A stretch of 64,000 bases of DNA from Tritrichomonas musculus (lineage: Eukaryota; Parabasalia; Tritrichomonadida; Tritrichomonadidae), in NCBI GenBank assembly GCA_039105265.1, contig JAPFFF010000054.1, forward strand, positions 620,001 through 684,000, given 5' to 3'. Position 1 is the first letter of the stretch, and each line of letters starts with the position of its first letter. Of this stretch, positions 22,650-33,696 are shown piece by piece. The position numbers and the translations under genes were made by a program. A model generated the notes under the pieces. The model was not told the origin of the DNA. It made no database searches and worked only from the letters and a program-made list of their open reading frames with translations.

Positions 22650-25600
22650 TTTCTAATAAACCGTAATTTTCACTTCGCAAAGATTGTTGGAAGTTTTACA
22701 ATCTTATGAAGTTACAGTGAGTCGGAACTGTATAGTTGTTTGCTTGTCGAGAGGGTGGGCTTCAATTATGCAGTTTCAAAATGATTGTTTTTAAACAATC
22801 ATTTGTCTCGAAAATGGAAAACGAGAAAAGTCTACACGCAGTAGGCGATGTTTTAGGCTTTATAAAACAATAACCAAGGCAAAATGAGGGCGATGGGTGT
22901 TGCTTTATTTTCTCTTTTTTTTTCATTTAATAAATTTTATTTTCAAATTTTACTTATTTCTACTTTTTTATTGATTTATTATTTTTTAAATTTAAATTTA
23001 TAATTTATGCACAGACATAATGCTTTTAAGCCAGCTTCTAGCGCAAATTTCGAAATTCTAATTTTTCATGAAAAAAGTTTAAAAAAAATTAAAGATAAAT
23101 TGATAAATTATTTAGTTGTTAAACCAAAATATTAGATTTTTTTCATTTATCATATTGAATTAAAAATCTGATAAAAGAGAATTTAAATATCTGATAAAAA
23201 TATTTATCATATTGAATAAGATTTTTTGGTTAAAATTATTTCCTTATTAGATTTTGAATAAAATCTTCCGGTGAAAATTATTTCCTTATTAGATTTTTAA
23301 TAAGGTCTTCCGGTGAAAATTATTTTTCTGTTAGATTTTGAATAAGGTCTTCCGGTGAAAATTATTTTTCTGTTATAAGTTTTTAAACGTATTATAAACG
23401 TTCGTTTTTTGTCAAGGTACAAAATTCAATGAATACTATTCATGTAGAGAATAGAGCGTTAAAATGATATAAAATTTTATTTTAATTTATCTAAATATAA
23501 TGATTAGCATATATGTATGGAATTGCACATCTGTATTTGTGTTTAAATATGAGATATGCATAAAACTAGGTGATGAACAGTAAGTACTCTCAGAAATTCT
23601 CTCAAAACATAAATAAAAATATATGAAAAAGTTTTCATAAATAACGACCAAAAATTATCGTTTTTTAACGTATGATTATTTTTTGAACATTTTCCTATAA
23701 TTATTTTCAACATTATCAATTATTGAAAGATTTTCTGAAGGTATAAGGTTTTTAAAAAGACGGTACTATAATAACTTTTTCTATAAACTTACTTATAAAT
23801 TAATGAAATGCATTCAAAATAAATATCTTGTCATATGATTTTTAAAAGTTATTCTTTTCTCAAATAATTGAAATATTAAATATTTTTCTGGCTTTATTTT
23901 AAAATTAACATGAATACTAATCAGTTCCATCAAATATATGTATATGCCATTTTTCTAACTCGTAATCTTTGCTCATAATTTTTACACACCTTTTTTGGGT
24001 TAAATTGCTCAAAAAAAATGGATATTGGAGAAGGATATTTGTATTGAAATAGATTATGGATCTTTCGATTTGTCAATCGAAAGTAATTATGAGCAAATTA
24101 GCATCTAAATAAATTTTTAATATTAGTTTGTCAATGAAATAAGGTTATAATATCCTTTTATGAAAATAAAAATTATATATTAAAAAAAAATCAAAAAAGA
24201 GTAGCAAACAGTAAAATTAGAAAAAAAGGTTTACTAAAACGAAAATTGGCAATGTCCATAGCCCTCTAGTTGCTATAGTATTGCTGTTAAAAAACATGCA
24301 TCGCCCAAAATGACGCGTGCTGTTTTAAAACTCTTCATCTTATATGTGTAAACCTCATTAAATGATTTGAAAATCATCTAGGGGGAAATTCAAGTTTATT
24401 TAGTGCTCAACCCTTGATGAGCAATAGAGAATTTCTGATTTCGGTTTTAGTGAATTTTTGTGAGATTTTTTTTTGATTGATAATTTAAATAATTAATTCA
24501 ATTTCTTGCTAAATAGTCTCAATTTTTTCATTAAACATCAGAATATTTTTCTGATAATTATTTTATCATAATAAAATTTATAAGAGTATTAAAAGTTAAT
24601 ACAACAATGAACATTTTTAAATTTGGATTAGAAAAAAAATACCTAATATAAATTTATTGATGTAACTTTTTGAATATTATTTTAAATTTATATTATAAAT
24701 TTATATTATAAATTTATAATTGGAGGTATTTTACAAATTTAAATTTGATGTTGTTGCTGATGATATGAATTTTTAAGTTGCCAAAAACTTCCCAAAAATG
24801 ACATGAATTTTGTAAAAAAAAAAAAAAAAAAACGATCATTATAAGGTTAATATATATCGAAATTTACCTTAAAACGATTATCTTATGTATATTAATGAAA
24901 TTAAAATGATTTGTGGTATGAATAATAATGAGTCTCATAGCTATGAGACAGTATATTGGTATCGTTAGAAGAAAGAATGTGATTAGATTCAAATTTTCAA
25001 TTTACTTTCAATATATTATTTCTGCATTGAATTCACTGTTAGGACTTTTGGTTTATTGCAAATGATATAAAATATAATATATTATAAAAAATAATATAGC
25101 AAATGTAGCATAAATATATTATCACTTATGACATTATTTAAAAGAAGATACTCAATTGTAACGAATAAAAAAGTTTTGTCAACAAAACTAGATATATACA
25201 ATATATCATAAATATGAGCTGATAACATAATAATAATGAAATATTTTAAAAAAAATCAATATAATTTTATTAAACGAAAATTTGCCATAGCTATGTCCCT
25301 CTAGTCATCACAGTTTTGCGGTAATAAACAATGCATCGCCCAAAAAATCGCGTGATGAGTTTAAAACTCTTTATTTTATTGTAAGATTCAAATAAAAAAA
25401 AAAAAATCAGTAATAATGAAAAATCCAGTAAAATGGTTTTCATTCCATCAAGAAGCCCCGTGGAGAAAATTTCTATGTCTAAGAAAAATAGTCATTAGTC
25501 AGTTTATTAGAAATTTTGAAAAAAATTGATTTGTTGTCTATCATTTTTATTAACTAATATATATATATATATTATTAAATTAATACTATGTAAACTATTA

Positions 25601-26221
25601 AATTAATCGAAATATTGATGTTTTATTCTCACAACTATTATTCAAAGAATTCATTGAATTCAAACACAATTATAATTTTTATTTTATACTGTCTAAATTA
25701 TTACACAATAAAATAGATTATTCAAAGTTTAATTGAAAAATCATATTTAACAACTAAATAATTTATCAATTTATCTTTAATTTTTTTTTAACTTTTTTCA
25801 TGAAAAATTAGAATTTCGAAATTTGCGCTAGAAGCTGGCTTAAAAGCATCATGTCTGTGCATAAATTATAAATTTAAATTTAAAAAATAATAAATCAATA
25901 AAAAAGTAGAAATAAGTAAAATTTGAAAATAAAATTTATTAAATGAAAAAAAAAAGAGAAAATAAAGCAACGCCCATCGCCCTCATTTTGCCATGGTTAT
26001 TGTCTTATAAAGCCTAAAACATCGCCTACTGTGTGTTAGACTTTTCTCGTTTTCCATTTTCGAGACAAATGATTGTTTAAAAACAATCATTTTGAAACTG
26101 CATAATTGAAGCCCACCCTCTCGACAAGCAAACAACTATGCAGTGCCGATTCACTGTAACTTCATAAGATTGTAAAACTTCCAACAATCTTGGTGAAGTG
26201 AAAATTACGGTTTATTAGAAA
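22650..26221. mobile_element. 3.57-kb gene-less element with 475-bp inverted ends
   Basis: Positions 22650-23123 and 25746-26221 are inverted copies over about 475 bp at roughly 95 percent identity by eye, beginning TTCTAATAAACCGTAATTTT. Landmarks include the inner palindrome ATGATTGTTT/AAACAATCAT, GAGGGTGGGCTTCAATTATG and CTAGCGCAAATTTCG. The middle holds no convincing ORF. It has a 42-bp tandem repeat at about 23225-23380 built around CTTCCGGTGAAAATTATT. Two diverged copies of a TIR segment lie at about 24225-24340 and 25265-25375. I could not define a target duplication because the left edge is poly(T). The element is non-autonomous and would need a transposase from elsewhere. Confidence 0.75.
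23225..23380 (+). repeat. 42-bp tandem repeat, about 3.5 copies
   Basis: CTTCCGGTG recurs at 23265, 23307 and 23349, giving a 42-bp period with small differences between copies. It lies in the unique middle of the 3.57-kb element. Confidence 0.7.
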
Positions 26222-26914
26222 TTTGAATTTAATTTAAAAAAGAGTTTAAAATGTTAAAGCAACAATAAATATCTAGAAATTTGGAATGAAAAAATACGGC
26301 AAAAAAAAGCATTTGTATTGATTATCTCTTAACTTTTTGAATATTTAAAATCATTTGATCTTATGTGATATGAAACATTCAATTATTTATTAAAAAAAAA
26401 AAAAAAATTGCTTATATATAATCTTTTTTTTACTTGAATTCATGATTTCCGATTTTAAAAATGTTTGATGGTTTGTGAAAATAAACGGTTAGAGTTATTC
26501 ATGTGAGGTGATTTAACGTCTTTGATGATTTTAATAATTGTATTTTTTCAGCCAATTTAAAATTTTGAAGACTCAGATTAATAGAAGCAAGTCTCTTGCC
26601 TGTTGAGATTGCTTTGAGTTTGCTTTTTTGAAAAAATTAAAAAATATTTTATTTATCAACAATTTTCTCGTTTTTTTAAATAAACCAAACAAGCTATAAA
26701 TAGTATCAAATAATTATGCACATGATAAGAATTTAAAATATACTATTAAAATTTTATTAAGTCCCAAAATCACCAACTTTTTGCTTTCAACAAATTGAAA
26801 ATCTTATGTTTATTCTATTGAGAGAATCTGTTTAAAAAACGCAAAGTATGCAATCCTTAGTGATATTTGCTAGATATGGATCAACTAAAGTATAGTTAGT
26901 CTTTTCTAAAGAAC
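26222..26914. other. AT-rich intergenic sequence
   Basis: It separates the 3.57-kb element from dispersed repeat copy B. It contains ACTTTTTGA-type motifs and no recognisable gene. Confidence 0.5.
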
Positions 26915-27118
26915 CTTCAAAAAGTGGAAATCATTCAGAAAAAATAATCTAAATAAAATAATTGAAAAAACAAATCTTTTTAATATTTTTACATAATTTT
27001 TACCGAGACTACATACCGCCTAGCGGGCGTCGAGCGAGGCTGAGCGAAGCGAAGCCGGGTCGAGACCCCGCGGCTGGCGGTAAGAATCGGTAAAAATTTT
27101 GTAACATAAAAAGATTAT
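26915..27118. repeat. Dispersed repeat, copy B, with GC-rich loop
   Basis: This matches 1505-1680 but carries about 45 extra GC-rich bases between ACCGCCTAGCGGGC and GGCTGGCGGTAAGAAT. The extra sequence includes GCGAGGCTGAGCGAAGCGAA and GGGTCGAGACCC, which is itself palindromic. The whole can fold on TACCGCC/GGCGGTA and TTTTTACC/GGTAAAAA. It abuts the truncated 5' end of the kinase pseudogene, so its insertion may have removed that gene's start. Confidence 0.65.
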
Positions 27119-27121
27119 TAA

Positions 27122-28838
27122 TTAAAGATCAAAAAAGAGGGTCTCAATTCTGCCAAATCTCTGCAACTTTTTGTGAACGATGCCATGAACTGGAAGGAAC
27201 TTAGCAACCACCCAGCAATTCTTCATTTCTATTGCATTAATTTCCATTCACTCAAAGACCCGAAACTGTACGAGGCATCGTTTCTCACGGAGTTCATTCG
27301 GCCCGGTTTCAACTCATTGCGATCAATTTTCGCAAGCATAAAGAAAAAAAAGATGTTTGACGGTTGGAATCCGACCAAAAAGATCATAATTTGGCTCGGC
27401 ATCTCGCATGCAATGATGTACACTCACAGGCACAATCGGGTCCGCTCGAATCTGAAGCCGGAAAACGTCATCCTTGACAGCAAGCTTTGCCCAAAAGTCC
27501 GCGACAATTGGAAGTCGATGACGAGTGGCAAAAATGAAGTCACGTTCTGCACGGCGCCTGAAGTTTTCAAGGACAAAGAAGCGTGCACAAAGGAAGCTGA
27601 TGTTTACTCGGTTGCAATGGTTGCGTACGAAATCATGGCTGAAATTGAGCCCTTCTCAAAAAGTGGAAAGTCGCTCAGAATCGCTCATTTGGAGAAGAAA
27701 ATCGCAGATGAAAAGCGGCCTGATTTCAACGACAACGTGACGACACCGATGAGAGAACTCATCACAATGTGCTGGAATAACGATCCCACAAAACGTCCAA
27801 CATTCGACCAAATATACACACAATTATCATCGCAATACAAAACATGCCCGAAAGATAAAATCGATGAAAAAGAAGTCAACGACTACATCACCAAACTCAA
27901 CCAATTCAATGAAGAATTTTCATCAAAATCTTCAGAAAAAGTTCGTACACAAACCATTGAAAAAGTTCCAAGTGATACCTCAAATGATGATAACTGCTTC
28001 TTCGGCGAAGATGAAGAAAAAAACTATCAAACAGTCGGAACAGTTAGTGAAGGGATGACTTCTATCGTTGACAAGCGCATAAACGTTCCTCTCTGCAAAA
28101 AAGTTCTGAAAGTTGAAGGCTCCGACTTCAAAGACGTCCAGAACGCACTCAAAGAGTTCCAAGTTCTTCACACGCTTCATCATCCGTGCCTCTGTTACGC
28201 GATTGGCATCAATCCGAGCGAAGCTGTCCCAGAGATGGCATCTGACGACGGCGGTGAAGTGACGACTGTTGCACTTTTTCTGGAGTTTCATTCAAGCTGA
28301 AGGATTTCCTTGCGAACAGCATGCTCAACAGCACCATGAAGACACGCATCACTGTCGAGATAGCGCGCGGCCTGCGGTACTCCATTCGAAAGGGATGATC
28401 TATCGCGACTTGAAGGTCGACAAGGTCAAATTGATTGAGGAAGCGATGAACTCGGCGTCAATGACAAAGGGTGTCGGCGACTTCCAGTTCATGTCGCCCG
28501 AGATGATCAACGATCTCGATTACGATAGCAAAGCTGACGTCTTCTCGTTCGGCATTCTCGCGTATTTGATATTCGCCGGAGAGCTGCCAAGGCAGGCAAT
28601 GAAGGAGAAGTCGATGGGAAAGCCAATCATTCTTCCCGAGGAGTCGCAGTTCATCTCCGCTGCACGCATCGAGTTGATGTCGATGTGCTTGATGGAAGAT
28701 CCGAAGGAAAGGCCCTCTTTCGACGGCGTTTTGAAGTTCATCAGAGAAAGCAAATTCATGCCGGCGTCCGATGTTGATCCTTCAATCGTCTCTCAACGCG
28801 ACAAAGAACTGGAATTGATCAAAAATGCTGGGTATTGA
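27122..28838 (+). pseudogene. Tandem-kinase-domain (TKL-like) protein, truncated and frameshifted
   Basis: Two protein-kinase-like domains in a row. The frame is open from 27122, next to dispersed repeat B, and has no upstream ATG; the N-lobe with glycine loop and VAIK lysine is missing. Domain 1 keeps NLKPENVILD, TAPEVF, DVYSVAMVAYEIM and the TKRPTF end, but HRD is changed (RVRSNLKPEN) and DFG reads RDNW. Domain 2 has GMIYRDLKV, GVGDFQFMSPEM, DVFSFGILAYLI and KERPSF, but the DFG segment is deleted. Frameshifts near 28290 and 28375 break the second domain. Loss of catalytic residues in domain 1 may predate decay, since pseudokinases are common in this family. GC is well above the flanks. Confidence 0.75.
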
Positions 28839-29238
28839 ATCTAAGATTCTCAAAAAAAAAAAAAAAAAAAACATTTTAATTTTTTGAATATAATGCTTTG
28901 TGTTTGAGTCACAACTTTTAATTTTGAGAAAAATAGATGTGTTCAGCCTTATATTATTGAAATTAATCATTGAATTATGATCAATTAAAAAAATTGAAAG
29001 CAGGTTTGTTTTATGGTATGTATTTTAATTTCCAATGAAAGTTGAATTCATAATTAAATATTAAAAAATTATGATTCAAAATTATTTCTATTACGATAAT
29101 AATTCATTATTTTTTTTTTTTTCTCCGCATTGGCCAGTGATTGTACATTAACCATTTCAATTTAATAAATAATCACCAAAATTTCAGAATTTTAGGGAAA
29201 TTAGTATAAATAAATTAAAAGTTATATAAAGAATGAAA
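28839..29238. other. AT-rich spacer before tRNA-Thr
   Basis: It contains a long A run right after the kinase pseudogene and a T run near 29115. No gene is seen. Confidence 0.5.
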
Positions 29239-29312
29239 GCTTATGTAGCACAACTGGTTAGTGCGTTCGACTTGTAATTGGAAGGTTGGCGGTTCGAGTC
29301 CGCTCGTAAGCA
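29239..29312 (+). tRNA. tRNA-Thr (anticodon TGT)
   Basis: A complete 74-nt cloverleaf without intron. The acceptor arms GCTTATG and CGTAAGC pair with one G-T, followed by discriminator A. The D arm is GCAC/GTGC. The anticodon loop CTTGTAA places TGT at 34-36, which reads ACA (Thr). The T arm is GGCGG-TTCGAGT-CCGCT. A T6 run directly after the gene is a normal RNA polymerase III terminator. It lies between the kinase pseudogene and the WD40 gene. Confidence 0.95.
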
Positions 29313-29408
29313 TTTTTTGGTATTTTTTTCACATAAAAAAAAAATTGACCTTAATTTGACCATCATAATATAAAATTTTAAACAACTAAAAATAAAACAT
29401 AACAAACA

Positions 29409-31490
29409 TTAAATTCTAGAAGACATAGAGCTCATGCTCATCAGTGAAGGCAGTGTGCAATTCATCACAGAAGGGTTCAAAGTATGCGGAATCAGCTCTG
29501 CCTTTACGCATGCGAAAATTTTATTAGAACTTTTGTCAGCATAGAAGCACTTGCAGTCTGATGAGTGCTTCAACTTCCAGAGGACCTTTTTCTTAATGTA
29601 ATCGTAAACAATCACTTCACCGCCAGCGTCGCTTGACACGATTTTCGACTCCCCTTCAATACAAGAAATTGACCTTATGGCGAATTTATGTAATCTTTGA
29701 ATCATCATCAATTGTACGTTATTTACGATATCCCAGATTCTAATCGTCAAGTCTTCACTTCCGCTGAACAGGAAAAAGCCGTCAAACAAGAGGACGGTTA
29801 CTGAATCATTATGTCCTTTCAAAACGGTTTCATTGTAATTGCCATCAACTTCCTGCCAGACGTGAATCATCTTGTCATTTCCGGCGGTTGCAAATATCGG
29901 CGAAGGTTGGACCCATTGACCAGCAGAGGCCAATATTTCCTGGTCGCTGGCCTTCCATATTTTGATGAGGGACACTGCAGCGTATGAAATATTATCTAAT
30001 ATGGAGTCGATTGAATAAGTGGAAACATAGCCGTCGTAGTCGCACGATAACATCAAGACTTTCATGTCGCTCTTGACAATTGCTATGCTTGATATTGAAT
30101 TCTTGTGTTTAGATGGTAACTCGATTTTCTTATCGTCCGTTAAATTCATAAAAAAAATTTTTCCAAAATCATGACCGGTAACCGCCCAAATCATGTTGTT
30201 TTTTGGCCTTTCACGAACGTCAACATAGGCAGATAAAACTACAACGTTGGTGGGCATCTTATGAGGAGTCTTGGAGGTGAAATTAAGTGGATCGGTAAGT
30301 CGAATGTATTTGTCTTCACCAACTGTCGCTATAAGCTTCGAAATGGAGTCATCAATCATATTGATATAAAATATCGTGCCGTTATGTATTTTGTATGATT
30401 GTTTGACAGTTCCACGATTGATATCTAACATCGAAATTCCTTCTCGAGTTTGAAATAGAAACTTTCCTGGTGGACCTTTAACTAGATTCATGCAATTATT
30501 GTTAAATTTCAATTGATATAGTACACGGGCCATTTCTTGAAATTCATAAACGTATAAATTGCCTACAGTATCAGCTAAAAGGTATTGTTGACTTGAATCT
30601 TCATAACAGGCTGATACAAAATCTTCATTGTGGGGGTTCTGAAACATATTCACAATTCGATTGTTTCGTGGATTATAAATTCGAAAATGTCGATCATAAG
30701 TAAATACAAAAATTAAATTTTCGCGTTGAACGTAAATTAATCTATAAATACCAAAATCACAAACTTTCTTTGGAAATCCTGCTGGTACAAATTGAGGGTT
30801 ATCTGTTAATTGAGCATCATATTGTTGAATTGAGCCGTTTTCAAATCCAGCAAAAAGATATCCGCTATTATCAACAGTAGGATTAGGTGAAAAGCATATT
30901 GTGTTGAATCCATTAGATTTTGCACTTTTTGAGCCTAATGAAGCTACTTTTTTGAATAATTGTTTTGTATCAATTGGATTTTTTGATTCGCTGAGGGTTA
31001 AAACTGTTATTCCTTTCTTTTCGACAACAAATAAAAATTTCATATGCGTTTCAATGCATAATGGGGTGCTTTCAAAGCATCGTATTGATATTAGTGGCTC
31101 CTTTGGAAATGCTCTAGTGTTCATTTGCCATACTAGCACGGACCGATCAGAACTACCTGAAAATAAAAGCTGCATGCTTTCTGACCAGTGTAAAAATGAT
31201 ATTTCTCCTTCGTGCGAAATAATGCTATTCGTTATTCTTGAATTAGGGTTTGTCATTTGAGTTGTTGAGTTTGTCGGATATAAAGTCGTTTCCTCTATTT
31301 TTTCTGGAACAGTCCATCGATAAAGAGTTCCATCTCGTGAACCCGCAACTAAATAAGATGGAGGAACCCAAGCGCAACAAGTAAGAGAAAATTGCTTTTT
31401 CATAAACATTTTTGTTTGCAAAACAAATACAATTGATCGGTGTATTGACATACTGCATTCTCCATTGTCATTGTCGAAAATCTGATTCAT
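29409..31490 (-). CDS. WD40-repeat protein
   Basis: A 693-residue intact protein made mostly of WD40 blades. Clear ones include LVAGSRDGTLYRWTV (near 50), LFSGSSDRSVLVWQM (near 110), IFATAGNDKMIHVWQEVDG (near 545) and LFSGSEDLTIRIWDIV (near 590), with more diverged blades between. It probably folds as two beta-propellers and acts as a binding platform. It ends with a Ser/Met-rich tail. I cannot assign it to a named WD40 family, and no other domain is visible. The ATG at 31490 is the first in frame and the first blade begins close to it. It converges on the tRNA-Thr gene. Confidence 0.9.
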   Translation of the reverse strand: MNQIFDNDNGECSMSIHRSIVFVLQTKMFMKKQFSLTCCAWVPPSYLVAGSRDGTLYRWTVPEKIEETTLYPTNSTTQMTNPNSRITNSIISHEGEISFLHWSESMQLLFSGSSDRSVLVWQMNTRAFPKEPLISIRCFESTPLCIETHMKFLFVVEKKGITVLTLSESKNPIDTKQLFKKVASLGSKSAKSNGFNTICFSPNPTVDNSGYLFAGFENGSIQQYDAQLTDNPQFVPAGFPKKVCDFGIYRLIYVQRENLIFVFTYDRHFRIYNPRNNRIVNMFQNPHNEDFVSACYEDSSQQYLLADTVGNLYVYEFQEMARVLYQLKFNNNCMNLVKGPPGKFLFQTREGISMLDINRGTVKQSYKIHNGTIFYINMIDDSISKLIATVGEDKYIRLTDPLNFTSKTPHKMPTNVVVLSAYVDVRERPKNNMIWAVTGHDFGKIFFMNLTDDKKIELPSKHKNSISSIAIVKSDMKVLMLSCDYDGYVSTYSIDSILDNISYAAVSLIKIWKASDQEILASAGQWVQPSPIFATAGNDKMIHVWQEVDGNYNETVLKGHNDSVTVLLFDGFFLFSGSEDLTIRIWDIVNNVQLMMIQRLHKFAIRSISCIEGESKIVSSDAGGEVIVYDYIKKKVLWKLKHSSDCKCFYADKSSNKIFACVKAELIPHTLNPSVMNCTLPSLMSMSSMSSRI

Positions 31491-31918
31491 TTTCGTTTAT
31501 TAAAAAAAATTAAACTCGTTTTTTTAACGACCAAATATCCATTGATTAATAAAATGATAAAAAGAATAAGTATTTCTCAATTTGTTTCTCTATAAATACT
31601 TTTTTTAATGATGTTTTTATATTCATGATAAACTATCGATTAAAATCTCTGAAGCAAACTTCTGCAAAAGGTAATTAATCTTTTATATTTAATATGAAAT
31701 ATTGTTGCATGATCCTTTTTTAATTAGGCTGTTCAAATACCCTCAAAGTGAGAAAATTTTTGAATGTTTTTGGGTTAAACAAAAAATCAAATTTTTAAAT
31801 AATTTTTATATAATATGATAACCTAATCTAGGGATTTGATTATATTTTTGTTTATTAAAATACTATGACAATAGTGTTTTTTAAATCAAATTTCAAATTG
31901 ATTACCAAAGTTGGCATT

Positions 31919-32023
31919 AAACTTTGTTTTTTAATTTTCGCGTGTAAACTTACGGTTTCTAAGAATTTATTTCAAATATTGAATGATTTATTTTTTACAC
32001 GCGAAAATTAAAAAACAAAGTTT
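31919..32023. repeat. Perfect 30-bp inverted repeat (hairpin)
   Basis: Positions 31919-31948 (from AAACTTTGTTTTTT to CGCGTGTAAA) are perfectly repeated in inverted form at 31994-32023, with a 45-bp spacer. It could be a tiny MITE or an RNA hairpin. It lies about 430 bp upstream of the WD40 start codon. Confidence 0.85.
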
Positions 32024-33020
32024 ATATACAGATAAGCAAAGTTTATTAACTTTTGCATTTAAATTAGTCAATTTTTGTATTTACAAAATCTTATACAAAT
32101 GCAATAAAAGTTATGCAAATATTTTTATGTTATTAAAGATACACTTAAATATTATATATTTATATCGATAAAAAATTTAGATAAAATCTAGAAATGATGA
32201 TCAATTCTGTTTATTAGAGATATAAAAAGTACTCAAAAGAAATATTAAATGATTTTGCTTTGGAACTTTAATTAGGATAATAATAAATGATAATAATAAA
32301 TAATAATAATAAATTTATATTGCCAAAGGAATTCCCAATTTCTAAGAGAAAAAAATTGCTATCTATATTTGAATTATAAATTATAATTATAAATAAAATA
32401 TTTTGAAAATTATTGATATTATCTTTAAAGTTTTATCAAAAAACGAATAATTTTAAATATTAAAGAGCATTATACCTATCTAAATGAAATATCAATGGTT
32501 TTTTAACTGACTTCAAAATAGAATTAATAAATATTTTATTGATGATTAAATTGAAGATGAATTTAGCTCCCATTTTAAAATACCAAAAATATTAAGTTCT
32601 TTCATTAGAGAATGATATTGTCAAAAGTCTTTTTTATATTGAAATAAAGATATAATGGTAAATTGACATGATATAAAAAAAATTTGAGATCAATTCTATT
32701 CAATAGGAATTCATTTGAATAATTTATTTTTATTATTTTCACATAAAAAAAAATGAGGTGAAATCAATTTTTCATCTAATTGAGGAAATATGATAACTTC
32801 CAGATGAGTTTAACTTCCTAAATATAGCCAAAGTTTCTTTTAAAAAAAAATTAAGAAAAAATAATGAATTCATTCAAATTATCAGAATTTTTTTGAAAAG
32901 AATATCAAAAAGTTAGGGAAATTAATTATGGATAGACATTTTTTCTTTGATTTTAACTTATTTTTGGTGATTCTATTTCAAATTAAAAAATGAAAATTTC
33001 ATTTATTTAAAAAATAAATT

Positions 33021-33057
33021 AAGTAGCTTTTTGAGGCGAAGCCTCAAAAAGCTACTT
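33021..33057. repeat. Perfect 17-bp stem with 3-base loop
   Basis: AAGTAGCTTTTTGAGGC is followed by GAA and its exact complement, GCCTCAAAAAGCTACTT. Imperfect pairing extends outward into the AAATAAATT/AAATTTATTT flanks. The hairpin ends 13 bp before the 616-bp inverted-repeat element. Confidence 0.85.
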
Positions 33058-33070
33058 AAAATTTATTTTT

Positions 33071-33686
33071 GATTCTCTTTTTTGCAACTTTTTGAGTATA
33101 GCATTTCCACAATAAAAAAATATCTGATATTTATCTTTTCGAATTATTTAAAAACAAAAAAAAATAATAATAAACTTTTTATATAAAATTGTATTAAAAA
33201 ATTGAAAAAAACTAAATTTTATGCTTTTGAAATTCAGTTTTTATTGAAAGAATGCCGATAAAAAATTATTTCAAAATTTTCAGTTTTTTTATTCAACAAA
33301 GTTAGTGCTTATTTCTGCAACTCTTAGCTAAAGACAATGAAATCAAAGCAAAATCACTCTCTATATAGTCAAAACAATTAATTGTATGGATTTTTTAGAG
33401 GAGGAGCTTAATATGAATCATTGAATGGAATTTAAGATTGCGTTATTAAAAGGCAAGGACGTTGGAAATCAGAAGAATACATCAGATATGTATCAGTTGA
33501 TGCGGTTGTAGCAGGAACTGATGTTTCAAATGCATTAAAAATTTAGTTTTTTTTCAGATTTTTTTATAAAAATTTTATATTGAAAAAGTTTATTGTTTTT
33601 TTTTTTTTTTATTAATTCAAAAAGTGATATCAGATATTTTTTTACTAGTGGAAATGCGGAACTCAAAAAGTTGCACCTAGAGAATT
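33071..33686 (+). mobile_element. 616-bp inverted-repeat element carrying a recombinase fossil
   Basis: Inverted ends of about 65 bp match well: ATTCTCT, TGCAACTTTTTGAGT, GCATTTCCAC and TAAAAAAATATCTGATAT at the left mirror the right end with a few changes. The likely target duplication is ATTTATTTTT at 33061-33070 and 33687-33696, but its low complexity makes this tentative. Inside is a fragment of a tyrosine-recombinase-like gene (33394-33546). The element looks like a short deletion derivative of a larger one. Confidence 0.6.
33394..33546 (+). pseudogene. Tyrosine-recombinase C-terminal fossil
   Basis: About 50 codons resemble the C-terminal part of a tyrosine recombinase. An FRGGA segment matches the catalytic-Arg region of the box II block. 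A GRWKSEEYIRYVSVD segment resembles the conserved GRW-S--Y--Y motif with the nucleophile Tyr region of Crypton, DIRS and related recombinases. It is broken and only a fragment. Whether the parent was a DNA element or a retroelement cannot be told. It lies inside the 616-bp inverted-repeat element. Confidence 0.55.
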
Positions 33687-33696
33687 ATTTATTTTT

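Larger units (their letters stand above)
31491..33070. other. AT-rich intergenic sequence with two hairpins
   Basis: No gene is seen. It contains the 30-bp inverted repeat at 31919-32023 and the 17-bp hairpin at 33021-33057, listed separately. Confidence 0.5.

Noticed and set aside
31983-32171. 62-codon ORF
   Set aside because: It overlaps one arm of the perfect 30-bp inverted repeat and is otherwise low-complexity.
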